DNA of 64,000 bases, from NCBI GenBank assembly GCA_029207755.1, contig JARCOQ010000003.1, positions 930,001 to 994,000 on the forward strand, written 5' to 3'. Both the position numbers and the translations under genes were made by a program. This document shows positions 53,646-64,000 of the stretch, piece by piece (the first letter of the stretch is position 1; each line of letters begins with the position of its first letter). The stretch is from Chamaea fasciata. Taxonomy: Eukaryota; Chordata; Aves; Passeriformes; Sylviidae. The notes under the pieces are model-generated. The model did not search any database. It saw nothing but the letters and a program-made list of their open reading frames with translations, and was not told the origin of the DNA.

Positions 53646-56600
53646 CCAACCTCCTCTCCTTCCCAATTAACCAAGCCAGCAGTCTCCACCTCTCCCTGTA
53701 GGCAATGTTCCCTGACCTCAACCAGCCTGGTGGCCCTGCTAGTCCTCCCCAACATCCAGCAGATCCATGCTCATCCTGGAGGGGCTGCTCACACCCGCCA
53801 AGTCCTGCTGAAAGGGAATGCTTAGAGCCAGGACATGCTGAAGTCAAGTTCAGAAACAACCTCCTTGTGGTGTCTGCTCCAGTGAGGCTTCAGGAGAAGC
53901 TCACTTGGATGGGTTTGATGGATTTCTGAATGAGATGGGTCTGAGCCACCTGGCACGTGCCCAGCACTGATAAGCAAGGCCTGCCTGTGCCCATTTCCTT
54001 AAAACACCACAGCATCCTCCTGACCACTGAGGGCTCAGGCCACTGCCTTTAACTGTCTCCTCAGCCCCATGGAAGAGCAACACAGTTGTGGGGCATCAGC
54101 AGCACAAGGCTGGTATGTCCTGAGTTCTGGACTATTCAGAGCAGCAGGCACCTCTCCACTGGCTCCTGGGCACTGTCCACCCCTTCTGGAGTACGTCCAA
54201 GGGTTCAGCTGCTCCCAGATTCCAGAGGCAGTGTGACTGGAACCCAGGGGAGCTGTTGGAGCTGGCTTGCCCTGCTCAAGGCCAGCTCATCCATCTTCAC
54301 CTTGCTGAAAGAGCTCACTATGAATGGAGAGGCTAAGTGCTTCATTTAGATGGATAGTGGGGAGCAGAGGGACTTTGCAGGGTCATCTGGGGCACTTCAG
54401 CAGGATCTGGGCTCCAAACCTGAGCCTTTGTGGAGCATTAGGCTCCCTCCTCTTATTCCTTCTGTGGGACTGAGATGTGCTGAGCAGCCCATTCCTGCTC
54501 AGAACTACCTGGTCCCCGCTGGTCACCCCTCTCTGAAGGATGGTGTCACATGCCTAAGGCTGCTCCTCTGAGGTCTGAAAGATTAGACTGGGAGTTTTAT
54601 GGGTGGGAGATGTCCCAGGGCTGAGGTCAGAGACAGAAATGTAGTGTCTGCTCTGTTATACAATCCGCTGTTAAATAATCACTCGGGGTCACTGCGCCTG
54701 CCAGGCCACTGCAGCTGGCAGTGGGGCTGCTGGAAAAACAGGATCACTGTCCACTGCACAAGGAGGAGAAGGAAAAGCAGTAACACACTTCTGGGCAGTC
54801 CCATGCTCAGGCCTTTCCCAGCCCTGGGGTTCCTCACTGCAAGATGTTTTCCAGTGACAGAGGCACTCACAAGGACACAGCCTGTTTGTTTGTAGGATGG
54901 TGGCAGAGGGGAGGTGGCTTTGGCCACAGTGATGGAAGGCTGCTGTTTGTCTGTGTGAGCAGGGAACTGTGCCTGTCCCAGGGACACTGGTTCTCCACTG
55001 AACCTGGGCAGGGTGGACACCCAGCATCCACCCACCCAGCCCATGCCTGCTCTCTGCATTTCCAAAAGCTGCAGTGGAGCCAAGGCTGGGGCAGAGCTGT
55101 GGCCTGCCACGAACTGCTGAGCAGCACACAGGGCTTGGGCCAGTGCCTCAGTGCCGGGCTGTGCTGCCCACCTGGGCCTGACACCCATGGCACAGCCCTG
55201 TGCCAATGGTTTCAAAGGGGCTGCGGAGGAAACTGGACACTTGGAGGACATCAGGGAACCTGTGGGGATGGCTACTGATGACCTGTGCTGGCTGCAAGTA
55301 AGCACTCACTCAAGGGAGCTGGATGATTTTCCCTGGGAGACACAGGCCAAGCCCAGGAAAAGAAACCACACCGGTGGGGGAAGCTCACAAAACCAAGCTG
55401 GGAAGCAGCCACACTGCACTCAGAGCCGGAGCATCACTGTCCTGGGATTCCTGTCCTCGAGCACACATTTACAGCTAGCTAGCCTACTTCTGCTGGATAA
55501 TTTCTTCCTAATAAGGGGTTTTGGCAGGTGGCCGTGCTCCCCTGAGGGTGAGGGAGAGCAGCTCAATCCAAGCAACAAACCGGTGTGGGGCAGGGCGAGT
55601 TCCTTTTGATTTAACTCAGAGGGTGGCTGTGAAATAGAAATGCTGGGAGGTGACTGGATGGCACTGAGGAAGCTTGAGGCATCCCTTACTTGGATCTGCT
55701 GCCTGTGATCAGGGAGGCATTCTGGCTTAATGCAGCTGTTTTGTTATTTAATCCCACTTGATTTTCCTTTACACTTTCCCAAATGTTTTAAGCTATCCTT
55801 TGTTGTGCTCATCCACTTTTTAATCTGAGGTCAAATGATTGGATCTTAATCCCTGGATCTCAAATGAATTTGCCTTTTGGTTTCCAGCCCTCTGCTACAG
55901 CCAGGCTTGCTGTCCCCTTTTCCTTCTCTCACTATTTCTCTATTTCTTGCAAGTTAACATTACTTGAAAAGAACAAAACTGGTGATATCCCCCTGATTAA
56001 TATTTCCAAACAGTTTTATGTTTTTCCTTGTGATGGGCCCCTGGAGCCTTTTTTGTCAAACTACCCAAATGTGATCATAGCCACTGCAACACTGTGCTTT
56101 TTGTGGCTGACTGGGTGCAGGGACAGCTGCCATGGAGTGATCAGACAGGACAGCACCTAAATTCATTGTACAGTCTTCCTGGAGGAGAGGGGGCAGGACA
56201 GCCTCTGAATCAGATTCACAAATCCAAAGATGACAGGATGCTGATCTCAGCCCCACCCTCTGGGTTTTGCTAAAACTTGGTTTCTCGTTTCATTACAATT
56301 GCCCTGTGCTGCAAGTTCCTTGCTCAAATGTATGCAAAGAGTCTCGGAGGAAGATTAAATGTGATTTTTCAACAGCATGTTCTAGATTTTATTGAGAAGA
56401 GATGAGATCTAATTAAATTCACACGTTAATCCAGCCAGATTAAATGGCACTTTCTACTCTGTGTCCTTAGCTCGGCCCAGGGGCCAGCCTGAAGCTACAA
56501 ACACAGACCACAGAACTGGTCTTGCTCTTCCTGTCTAGACTCAGACCCAGACTTTGCTTCAACACCTGAGACTAGATGCAGCAGTTTCATTGGTGTGTTA

Positions 56601-59600
56601 AGGATCACAGCCTATGTCCAGGCCTGACTGGGAGCACAGGAGCGATCCCAGCCCTGAAGGGTGCTGCTGCCCCAGGTACCCTCTCCAAGCCCCTGGTACT
56701 GGTGGGGAAGCTCAGGAGGTCCCCACCTCACCTGGCTTTCCTGGTGCTGCCATCACTGGCAGCTCCTCTGTCTCTGAGGTACCCAAATCCTTGGCAAGGC
56801 AGCCTGTGCTAGTCCAAAGCTTCTCCTGAGCTGGGTACAGTGAGCTGTGACCACGAGGCTTAATTACATCCCAACCTATCCTATCCTGATGGAGCCTCAT
56901 CCAAGGGTGTGTGCAGGACCCTGTGCTGGAGGGGTCTGCCTTCCAGAAAAGGACAGCGAGAGCTGCAGGTCACATTCTGCTCTGGGAATTCAGAACAGCT
57001 CATCTCTACGCTGCCAGTCTGGACTTGTACGGAAAACAAGCATGTGAAACCCTGGGAATAAACCACCCACGTCCTTGTGAGGACCTGTAAGTCTCACCCA
57101 GCAAGCCAGTCATGTAGCTGCAAAGGATGCAAATAAACTGTGCTGTGTGATTAGCACCCTTTGCATGCCAGGGCAACCACTGCTAACCCCCCATGCAGCC
57201 ACATCTGCCTGCACGGGGCTCAACTCCAAACACCCTCCCCAGGTGTGAAGCTGTGCTGCTCACCTCACATCAGGATCACATGGTGGTGCCTTGCCCCGTA
57301 TGGGAGGAGCTGGCTTGTGAGATGAGAGATCATTTATGATAAAAGGACAAATATCCTCCTCTGAAACCCACGGCCAGTGCTGACAGGAGCGTTTGCTGGT
57401 AAATACCTACAGCACGCTAAGCTAAATCAGTGTGATTTTACCACATTAAAGAATGGAATGTCTCTGCAGCGTTTTTTCCTGGTGAGACTCTGAACTGCCA
57501 CTAAGGCCTCTGTGATGGTGGAGTACTTTCCATCCGAAATTGTCCCTGATTTTTGCATTCTGCACCATGCAGATAAAGCACTGGGAGTATGTGGGGACTC
57601 TTCCTCCCCTGAGCCTTGCTGTTTGCACCAGAAAAACAGACACAGCTCTTGGAAAGAGGCTGTGTGACTTCAGGGGCTGGCGTGATTGTCTCTGCAAGAC
57701 ATTTGATGGGTGTCACAGTGACAGCTGGAGCTGTCAATTGTTCCTTTTCTAGGACAAGAGGTTTAGAAGATAGAGTCTGGGGGTGTGGGAAAGCTCTTTC
57801 TTTAGGGTGGCCTTGATGGCCTGGAAGGTCATTGGGAAATGACAGCAAGGGGATCCAGACCCCAGAGGTGCTTCTCATTTTTAGGGATGCAGAGCAGGCA
57901 GCAGGTGAGGCTGGCTGCAGACAGGGGCATCTCTGCAGTGGGGCAGCCCTGGGGTCTGCAGGCACACTGACACTCCAAGCAGCACTGCAGCCTTCCCAGG
58001 AGTCACTGTCTGAGCCAGACTTTAAAAACAGCCTCGTCTTGTGCTCTTGCATAAGAGTGAGATGGAAATCTCACCGTGTTTATGCAGACTGAAATGACAG
58101 GACTTCACTTGAGCAAACGCTTGCAATGAAAGCTTCAGCTGGCTATGGAGCTTGGCTTCCAGGAGCAGAAGAAAACCACGTAGGCATTGCATGCTTTGAA
58201 GACTTCAGTCACCCTGATAAGACAGGCCAGGACAAGGGAGATGGCTTTCGTGTGCCCCTGCAAGACTGTCACCTCCCTGGGCAGCCTGTGTCCCACCAGC
58301 CCAGAGAGCCACCCAGCCCAGTGTGACTCCTGAGCCTGCCCACTGCCCTTTCCCCGGCTGTGACACACTCCCTAGATTTAAACCCTTAATCCCGGGAAGA
58401 TTGTGCAATAGCTCCTTCAGGCTGAGAACGGATTATGCCCCTTCCAAAGGTATTTGCCACTCTGGCTGCACCGGAGAGCTCAAACAACCGGCCCAACTTC
58501 TCCTGCAAGAGCACCTGCAGGCAATTCTTGCAGCTGGTGCCTAGCAACTTGCTCCGAGCTGCTCTCACAGCTAAAATTCAATGCCATTTCCGCCTTCCTC
58601 CACAGAGCAGCAGCTCCTGGGTCACCACCAGGGGAGGAGGAGGAGACGTTTCCCACTCACCTTGCTATAAATTAGCGGTATGGGCGGGGCTGCTTTCTCT
58701 CGAGCACGTGTCCTGCAGCCAGCTAAAAAGGCATCTCTGCCCAGCATGGGGGACAGCTTCAGGTTCAGAAGATTAAGTAAAATGTTTTTTCCCCTCCTTC
58801 CCAATTTGTTTTCTGCTCCCAAATGCCTCTGCTTTCTTGGAGTTCTTTGCAGGAGAACCAGGCTGGGATTCATGCCGTGTCTCACCTTGGCTTTGTTTGG
58901 GTGAGCCGCAGGTTATGCGGACACACACAGGTAGCTACAAGCTCGGGGCTGTGCTGAGTACTCTCTAATGACGCACAGCAACTTTTAGATCACCCGTGTG
59001 ACAAGTGAGGGCAGCCCCGAATCTGAGACAGATGCCCTTGGGAAACGGCGAGCACCAGGAAAAAAAAATGTCCAGGAAACCAAGATTGCCTGTTTACGGG
59101 GCTGAGATCTTTGCCGGGGTGGTGAGACAAACATCAGCCAGCCCGGGCAGGAGCGAGCAGCGTGTTCCTGCGTGTGGGCAGGGCACAGGAATGGGCGCTG
59201 GGAAGAGGGAGCCAAAGGGAGGATCCAGCTGCGGAGTGGGCAGGGGCTCGGGGAGCAGCACATCCTCCAGCAGCTGCTGGCACTGAGCATAGGGAGGAGC
59301 GCTCCAGCTGGAAGAGGTGGGAAGCTGTGAGTACATGAAGTCCACGAGTAGTTGGGCTGCGGTACGGCAGCCTGGGTGTTTTTCAGAGAAAAGCAAGACG
59401 AGGTGCCTTGTAGGGCATTTCCAACCTCCGGGAGGGCACGTGTTTGCCTGTGGGAACAAGCCCGAGATGCGGACGGATTTCCCAGCGGGAGTCTGTCAGG
59501 ACATCTCGGCCTTGCCTCAGTGACACAGCCCCTCGGTGGTGTGTGGTGGGAGGGCGGGGACCGCTGCCTGCCCTGGCTGTGCCCAGCGCGGGCTCACTCC

Positions 59601-62399
59601 CGCAGAGCTGACCTCTCCTTGCCTGCCCAGTTTTACTCCTTGGGAAGCCCTGGGTGCTCCTAGCAAGTGCAGTCAGAGGGTTGGAGGTGCCTTGTTGCTG
59701 TGGACAGGGTGGTTTTCAGAAGAGCCACCTTTACCTCCCTGCTCTGTCCTCAGCTCCTGAGTGCCTGCAGGAGGAGAGGGAATCCCCCGGTCACTAGCTG
59801 GGACTCGACAGCCTGAGGCAGATGAGGAGAGCGGCTGGCAAGCGCAGAAGCACCAATGGAGACGTCTCCAGCTCATCCCAGGACCCTCAGCCCTCCAAGG
59901 TGGGCTCTGTTCCCCAGCCCAGGAGTGGTGCTCAGCACACCTCAGGTAGGTGTTTGGCTTCAGGATTTGCCATCGTGCAGATGTCTTTAAACAAATCCAA
60001 CTGCATTGCTCAGGCTAGCTGATAAGGATTGAGAAATACTTCATAGGGAAAGGCATAAAGGCCCCAGGTCTGGTTCAGCCTTTGCTCTGCCTGCACGGGT
60101 CAGGAGCTGGCCAGTGCCCTGCCATGCTGGATGCCCAGGAGATGTTGTGGTGGCTCTGATTCCCTTCCAGCCACAGGGAGGGACAGCTCTCCAGCAGCCT
60201 GGCTGAGCAGCCTTGCTTTCACTACATGGGGACACTGGTGGTGCTGGCTGGCCCACAGTGGGTTTGGGGCAGGCCTGAGACAGACCAGAGACAACAGTTT
60301 TCAGAGCAGCGTGGCCAAATCCAGGAGAAGATCCAGGACAAAACTGTGACTTTGGTGGCTGAGGGGACTGCTGGGTCAGGCATCCTGCTGCAGCAATCCC
60401 TTCCCACCACAGCCTGCCTGTGCTTGGCACAGCTGTCCCCAAGCTCCTTGCAGGCCAAATCCGCAGCCAGCTTAGGCAGTTTCCCTCCTAACTCCTTACC
60501 TAGCCTGGCTCAGAGGAATGTAGCTGGGAGTGCGGTGGAGATGGGCACCTTTGCAGCCAGGAGAAGAGATGTTGATAGCAAAATCCTCAGCTCAGAAAAC
60601 GCCTCCTTCCTTCCTTCCTGCAAACATAAGGGGACAGAATAAAGGCTGAGCTTTCTGACCTCCAAGTTCTTGACTCCTGCTCTCACATTACAGCAGCAGC
60701 AAATCCTGTTGGGTGAAGCAGAAATCTATCTGTCTGAACATGCACTATTTCAAACTCTTCTCTGCATAAACTGTTCCAGACTTGACCAGGAACAAGGCTG
60801 TTTACTGACAGCAGGGTTAGGAAACTTCTTTCGTATTGTGACATTTTTCCCTGATTTTTTTTTTTTTGGTTTGGATATTGAGCTGCTGAAGCTTAAATTT
60901 GCCAGCTAAGAGGGTTTCCAGCTTTCAGTGTTTTACTTCAAGCTATCTCTCTTTGCCCAACTGCTTGAGTATCTCTGAAATACCTCTGTATACAGAGTGT
61001 GCTCTGCCTTCCTTCCCGTGGAAAGATAGGTTTTCCTTCACCTGGTGTGAGGTTAGAAGGACAAGCTCATTTTCACCAAATAAATAGAGGATATTAAACT
61101 GCAAAAGGCCAATGGCAACATTTTGGGTTTTTTTCCTAGCATTCATTTGAGTGCTTTTGTACAAAGGGGTTGAATCCTGCTTCTATTTATGCTGATGTAA
61201 ATGTACAATAATAATGTTCTTTTACAGAACTGCACATTTTATTAATCCAAGTGTCATAACTAGAATTGAATATATAATAGTTTAATCATTGTATCCTTCT
61301 GCAGTTCTCACTTGCTGTGATTGCAGCATGTTTTAGACATTTCAATTTCTTTTTCAGTTGTAGCTGTTAAACTTTCTGACACAAGGGCTGCCAGTGTAAG
61401 CACAGCAGGAGGTGTGATGAACCCCTGTGTTAGGAAACCCCTCGTGTGCTACTTTGGCAGTAAAGGAAAGCAAGGTTTGGAAAGCAGTTTTAGGTCCCTC
61501 TGTGATAGTTAGTTGGTTTTTACTTTGAAAATCTCTTCTGAGCTTTCCCTCCACCTCCGTTTTGGCAGAACCAAACTCTGTTTGATTTTACGACTGCTGT
61601 CACTCCCAAGCTGCCTCGCCAGGCCTAAGTTAGCAGAGCTAAAAACTGAGAAAAATGGTTTCTACAGAGAGCATTGCCACGCTGAAGTGGGGCTTTGCAA
61701 GCCTGTTGCTCACTCCACATGATGATTTATTGGGCACTGTGTTCTTCTAACAAGTGACAAGGTCATACTGACCGATCTGCCTGTGAAGGTTTACACAACC
61801 TTTAGCAATAGGAAACCTCACAGACTTAAAAACTTTGTGCAGTGAGGGCAGCTCACCTTCACAGCTGGCCTTTTAAAATGCTGAAGCAAGGTCAGTTCGG
61901 CTTGAGAGGAACAAGGCTCTTACAAACCGCCAGAGAGAGCAGGAATGTTTGGTTCCTCGGAAAGTTGTGTGGCTCGTTCTGATTGAGAGCTGTCCCGCTG
62001 GGTGTTTCCAGCAGCAGCAGTGCTGGAGCGAGGAGTTACGGCTGGAGATGCGGAGCGGTCCGGCCGCTCCCCTGGCTGTCCCCAGGGCCCGGCAGAGCTG
62101 GGAATGGGCCGTGAGGGTGCAGGTGTGGACACCAGCACACGGGTGACGGTCTGGCTGCGTGCTTTACACCAGCGAGCCGTGGCCGAGGGCGTGAGGGAGC
62201 CCTGAGGGGGACGCGCGGCCTGAGGGGGTGTTTTGCGCGGCCTGGAGGCCTCCTCACCCTGTGCCCTGCTGCTCGCTGCTCCACGGCAGCCGTGAGGGAG
62301 GCACTCAGCCCGGGCGGCCGGGCCCGTGTGCGTGTCCGGATCTCTGTGTGAACGTGTCCCTGTGTCTGTGTGTCTGTGTGTCTCCCTCACGGCTCCCGC
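53646..62399. other. Intergenic region upstream of the ATL2 promoter
   Basis: About 8.7 kb with no exon I can support. Short CpG-containing patches occur near 58.4-58.7 and 59.0-59.6 kb. A TATAAA (58666), GC box (58682) and CACGTG (58705) cluster may be chance. AT-rich homeobox-like TAATTA words cluster near 56.41 kb. Confidence 0.6.
62366..62384 (+). repeat. (TGTC/TG)n short tandem repeat
   Basis: A short TGTCTGTGTG-type run just upstream of the CpG island core. Confidence 0.7.
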
Positions 62400-63110
62400 C
62401 CCTCACGCCGCCCGGTCCCGCCGCAGCCCCGGGGTCTCCGGCCCCGCCCCTGCCCGCGCAGGCCCCGCCCCCCGCGCCGCCGGCGGGCGATAAAGGTCTG
62501 GCGGCGGAGCTCTGACGTCACGGGGAGTTAATTTTAAACCCGGACAAGATGGCGGCGAGGGACGCGGCGCGGCGCGCGGGCCCGGCCCGCCACCGGCCCG
62601 CCCCGGCAGGTAACGCGGCCCGCGGGCGGCGGCGGCGGCAGCGCCGGGGGGCGGCGGGGCCGTGCCCGCGGGGTCCGCCCCGAGCGCGGGGCCGGGCGGC
62701 CCGGCGGAGCCGCGCGGCGCCGGGGGAAAGGCCCCCCCCGTGTCTCCCCCCTCCTCAAAATGGCGTGGGCGGCCGCCCGCCCCCGAGGGGCGCCGGGGAC
62801 ACCGCGGCAACGGCCCCCGCGCCCGGGCCGCTGCTCCTCGGCGGGGTCACCCCGCGTCCCCCGCTCCGCGGCCTCCCGCGCTGCGGCCGGGGCGGGGGCG
62901 GCCCGGGGGCCGCTGTGGGTGACCTTATTCCCGGGGCGCCGCGGCCGGGCCGCGCCGGCTGTGCCCCAGCCCCGTGAGGAGCCGCGGCCCGAGCGGCGCT
63001 CACAGCGCCGGGAGCGGAGGCAGGCGGCCCGGGGAGCAGCCGGCGGAGGGGGCAGCCCGGGCAAGGAGCCGACGGATCCCGCCGGGCCGGCCCCCTCCTG
63101 GGGCTGTGCG
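62400..63110 (+). promoter_or_regulatory. ATL2: CpG-island promoter, probably of ATL2
   Basis: A strong CpG island with GC boxes (CCCCGCCCC at 62442-62450 and again near 62463) and a full palindromic CRE, TGACGTCA, at 62513-62520. A YY1-type AAGATGGCGGC at 62546-62556 overlaps a start codon. CRE followed within about 30 bases by an initiation region is typical of a constitutive TATA-less promoter reading on plus. Confidence 0.8.
62549..62609 (+). CDS. ATL2: Probable ATL2 (atlastin-2) first coding exon
   Basis: Atlastin-2 is a membrane GTPase that fuses endoplasmic-reticulum tubules. The ATG at 62549 opens MAARDAARRAGPARHRPAPA plus one base, and ends at CAG before the donor GTAACG (62610). 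The exon is short, and atlastin N-termini are poorly conserved, so sequence similarity to human (MAEGDEAARG...) is only suggestive. The assignment rests on conserved gene order after HNRNPLL and on the promoter features. The GTPase domain would lie beyond the window. Confidence 0.45.
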
Positions 63111-64000
63111 CTCCGCTGTCAGCGCTGCTGTGCCGGTAGCGTGTCCCCGGTGGGGACGGGACGCGGCTTTGGCTGGTGCTCAGCCTGGCTGTGCCGGAGC
63201 CTGCGCAGTGTCTTCCCCAAAGTGTGGGTATTTCTCGGGAGCGGTCTCCCGGCCAGGGACACCCGGCGCTTGGGAGGGTCGGGCTGCCTCGAACGCTCGC
63301 CTGGATCATGTGAGGTTTTCAGCGCTGCGCTGGAACGCCGAACTATTTTAACGTCTTTGTTGTGTAACTCTTCACTTAATTCGGGAGCGGAACGATTGGA
63401 CTGGGCACAATTTAACGAAACCTAGCAGATGCCGTGTGGCACGATTGGTTTCCATTGCTCGATTTGCAAGGCAGCTAAGAGATAGGGAAATGTAACCGCA
63501 CTATAAACTGGGAGATACGGGGTGACAACTCACCTGCCATGATTTACAGGGAGGAAAAGCAGTGCTTCTGAGCGTCAGGAAAAGTTTGATTGTGTTTGGC
63601 AGCATTGCAATTTGAATAATTTAGAAGAGCCCAGAGATTGAAGCTGAGGATATGACACTGCTTTACCGCTCAAGGGCTGGTCTCTCTCCCTCCCAGCACT
63701 GCTCGGTTTTCTTTGAGTTCAGCTTTCTGTGTTTTCACCACCGTGTCCTTTAATAATCTCAAAGCATTGGGCTCTTGCATAGTTTTCTCAAGGTCGTAAA
63801 AGTGCCAGCACACCTGTAATGAGCGGCCTTTAATTAGCTGTGTCATCATTAGCAGTGGAAACACGCACATGTCACTCTTGGTGGCTTCTGAACTTTAGTC
63901 ATGGAACAGCTTGGGTGACAGGGTCTGTGTGTACGGCTGTGGATGGTCTGTGCCTGCCTGCAGAGGGGCTTTCTGTGCAGGGAAATAAAGCACGGGGTAG
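62610..64000 (+). other. ATL2: Putative ATL2 intron 1 (5' part)
   Basis: The sequence begins in the CpG island and becomes AT-richer after 63.3 kb. No second exon is visible before the window ends. Confidence 0.45.

Noticed and set aside
55480..55530. Possible antisense CR1 (TTCTTCCTAATAAGG)
   Set aside because: Only one short word matches, and the flanks do not follow the CR1 3'UTR order.
62403..63425. Several 100-220 codon frames on both strands in the ATL2-position CpG island
   Set aside because: They are GC-driven open frames of low complexity, and none resembles a known protein.
1..64000. tRNA, rRNA, snoRNA, microRNA, CRISPR or prokaryote-like systems
   Set aside because: I saw no cloverleaf, box C/D or H/ACA host pattern, repeat-spacer array or operon that I could support by reading. 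A covariance-model scan would be needed to exclude small RNAs.

Overview
This is vertebrate nuclear DNA, almost certainly from a bird. Genes are split by GT-AG introns, start in CpG islands and end in AATAAA signals. The interspersed repeats are 3'-truncated CR1 LINE copies, the dominant repeat of bird genomes. A probable solo LTR looks like those of songbirds, so a passerine is my best guess, but that is inference. There are no bacterial-type operons, CRISPR arrays or phage genes. Almost all open reading frames outside the exons listed here are chance or antisense frames.

Layout: (1) 1-~775, the last intron, last coding exon and 3'UTR of SRSF7 (+), an SR splicing factor that begins outside the window. 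(2) 3131-10566, the complete GALM gene (-), seven coding exons for a 344-residue galactose mutarotase. It lies tail-to-tail with SRSF7, and its CpG-island promoter is near 10.5-10.9 kb. (3) 10.95-21.35 kb, an intergenic stretch between the divergent GALM and HNRNPLL promoters, with one CR1 copy and a weak CpG-rich patch. (4) 21624-42001, the complete HNRNPLL gene (+), 13 coding exons for a 548-residue protein with four RRMs. It has a CpG-island promoter with CCAAT and GC boxes, and CR1 insertions in introns 9 and 12. (5) ~42.4-62.4 kb, intergenic DNA with no supportable gene, one (AAT)n microsatellite, one long A tract and an old antisense CR1 remnant. (6) 62.4-63.1 kb, a strong CpG island with a CRE and a YY1-like ATGGCGGC start. 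It is very probably the promoter and first exon of ATL2 (+), inferred mainly from gene order.

The order SRSF7-GALM-HNRNPLL-ATL2, with GALM alone on the opposite strand, matches human 2p22, so the block is conserved synteny. SRSF7 and HNRNPLL are both RNA-processing factors, GALM is a Leloir-pathway enzyme, and ATL2 shapes the ER. They are neighbours by ancestry and not a functional cluster.

The most notable feature is HNRNPLL intron 4. It is a minor-spliceosome (U12-type) intron with donor ATATCCTTTT and branch site TCCTTAAC, and the reading frame implies that it ends in AT, giving a rare AT-AT intron.
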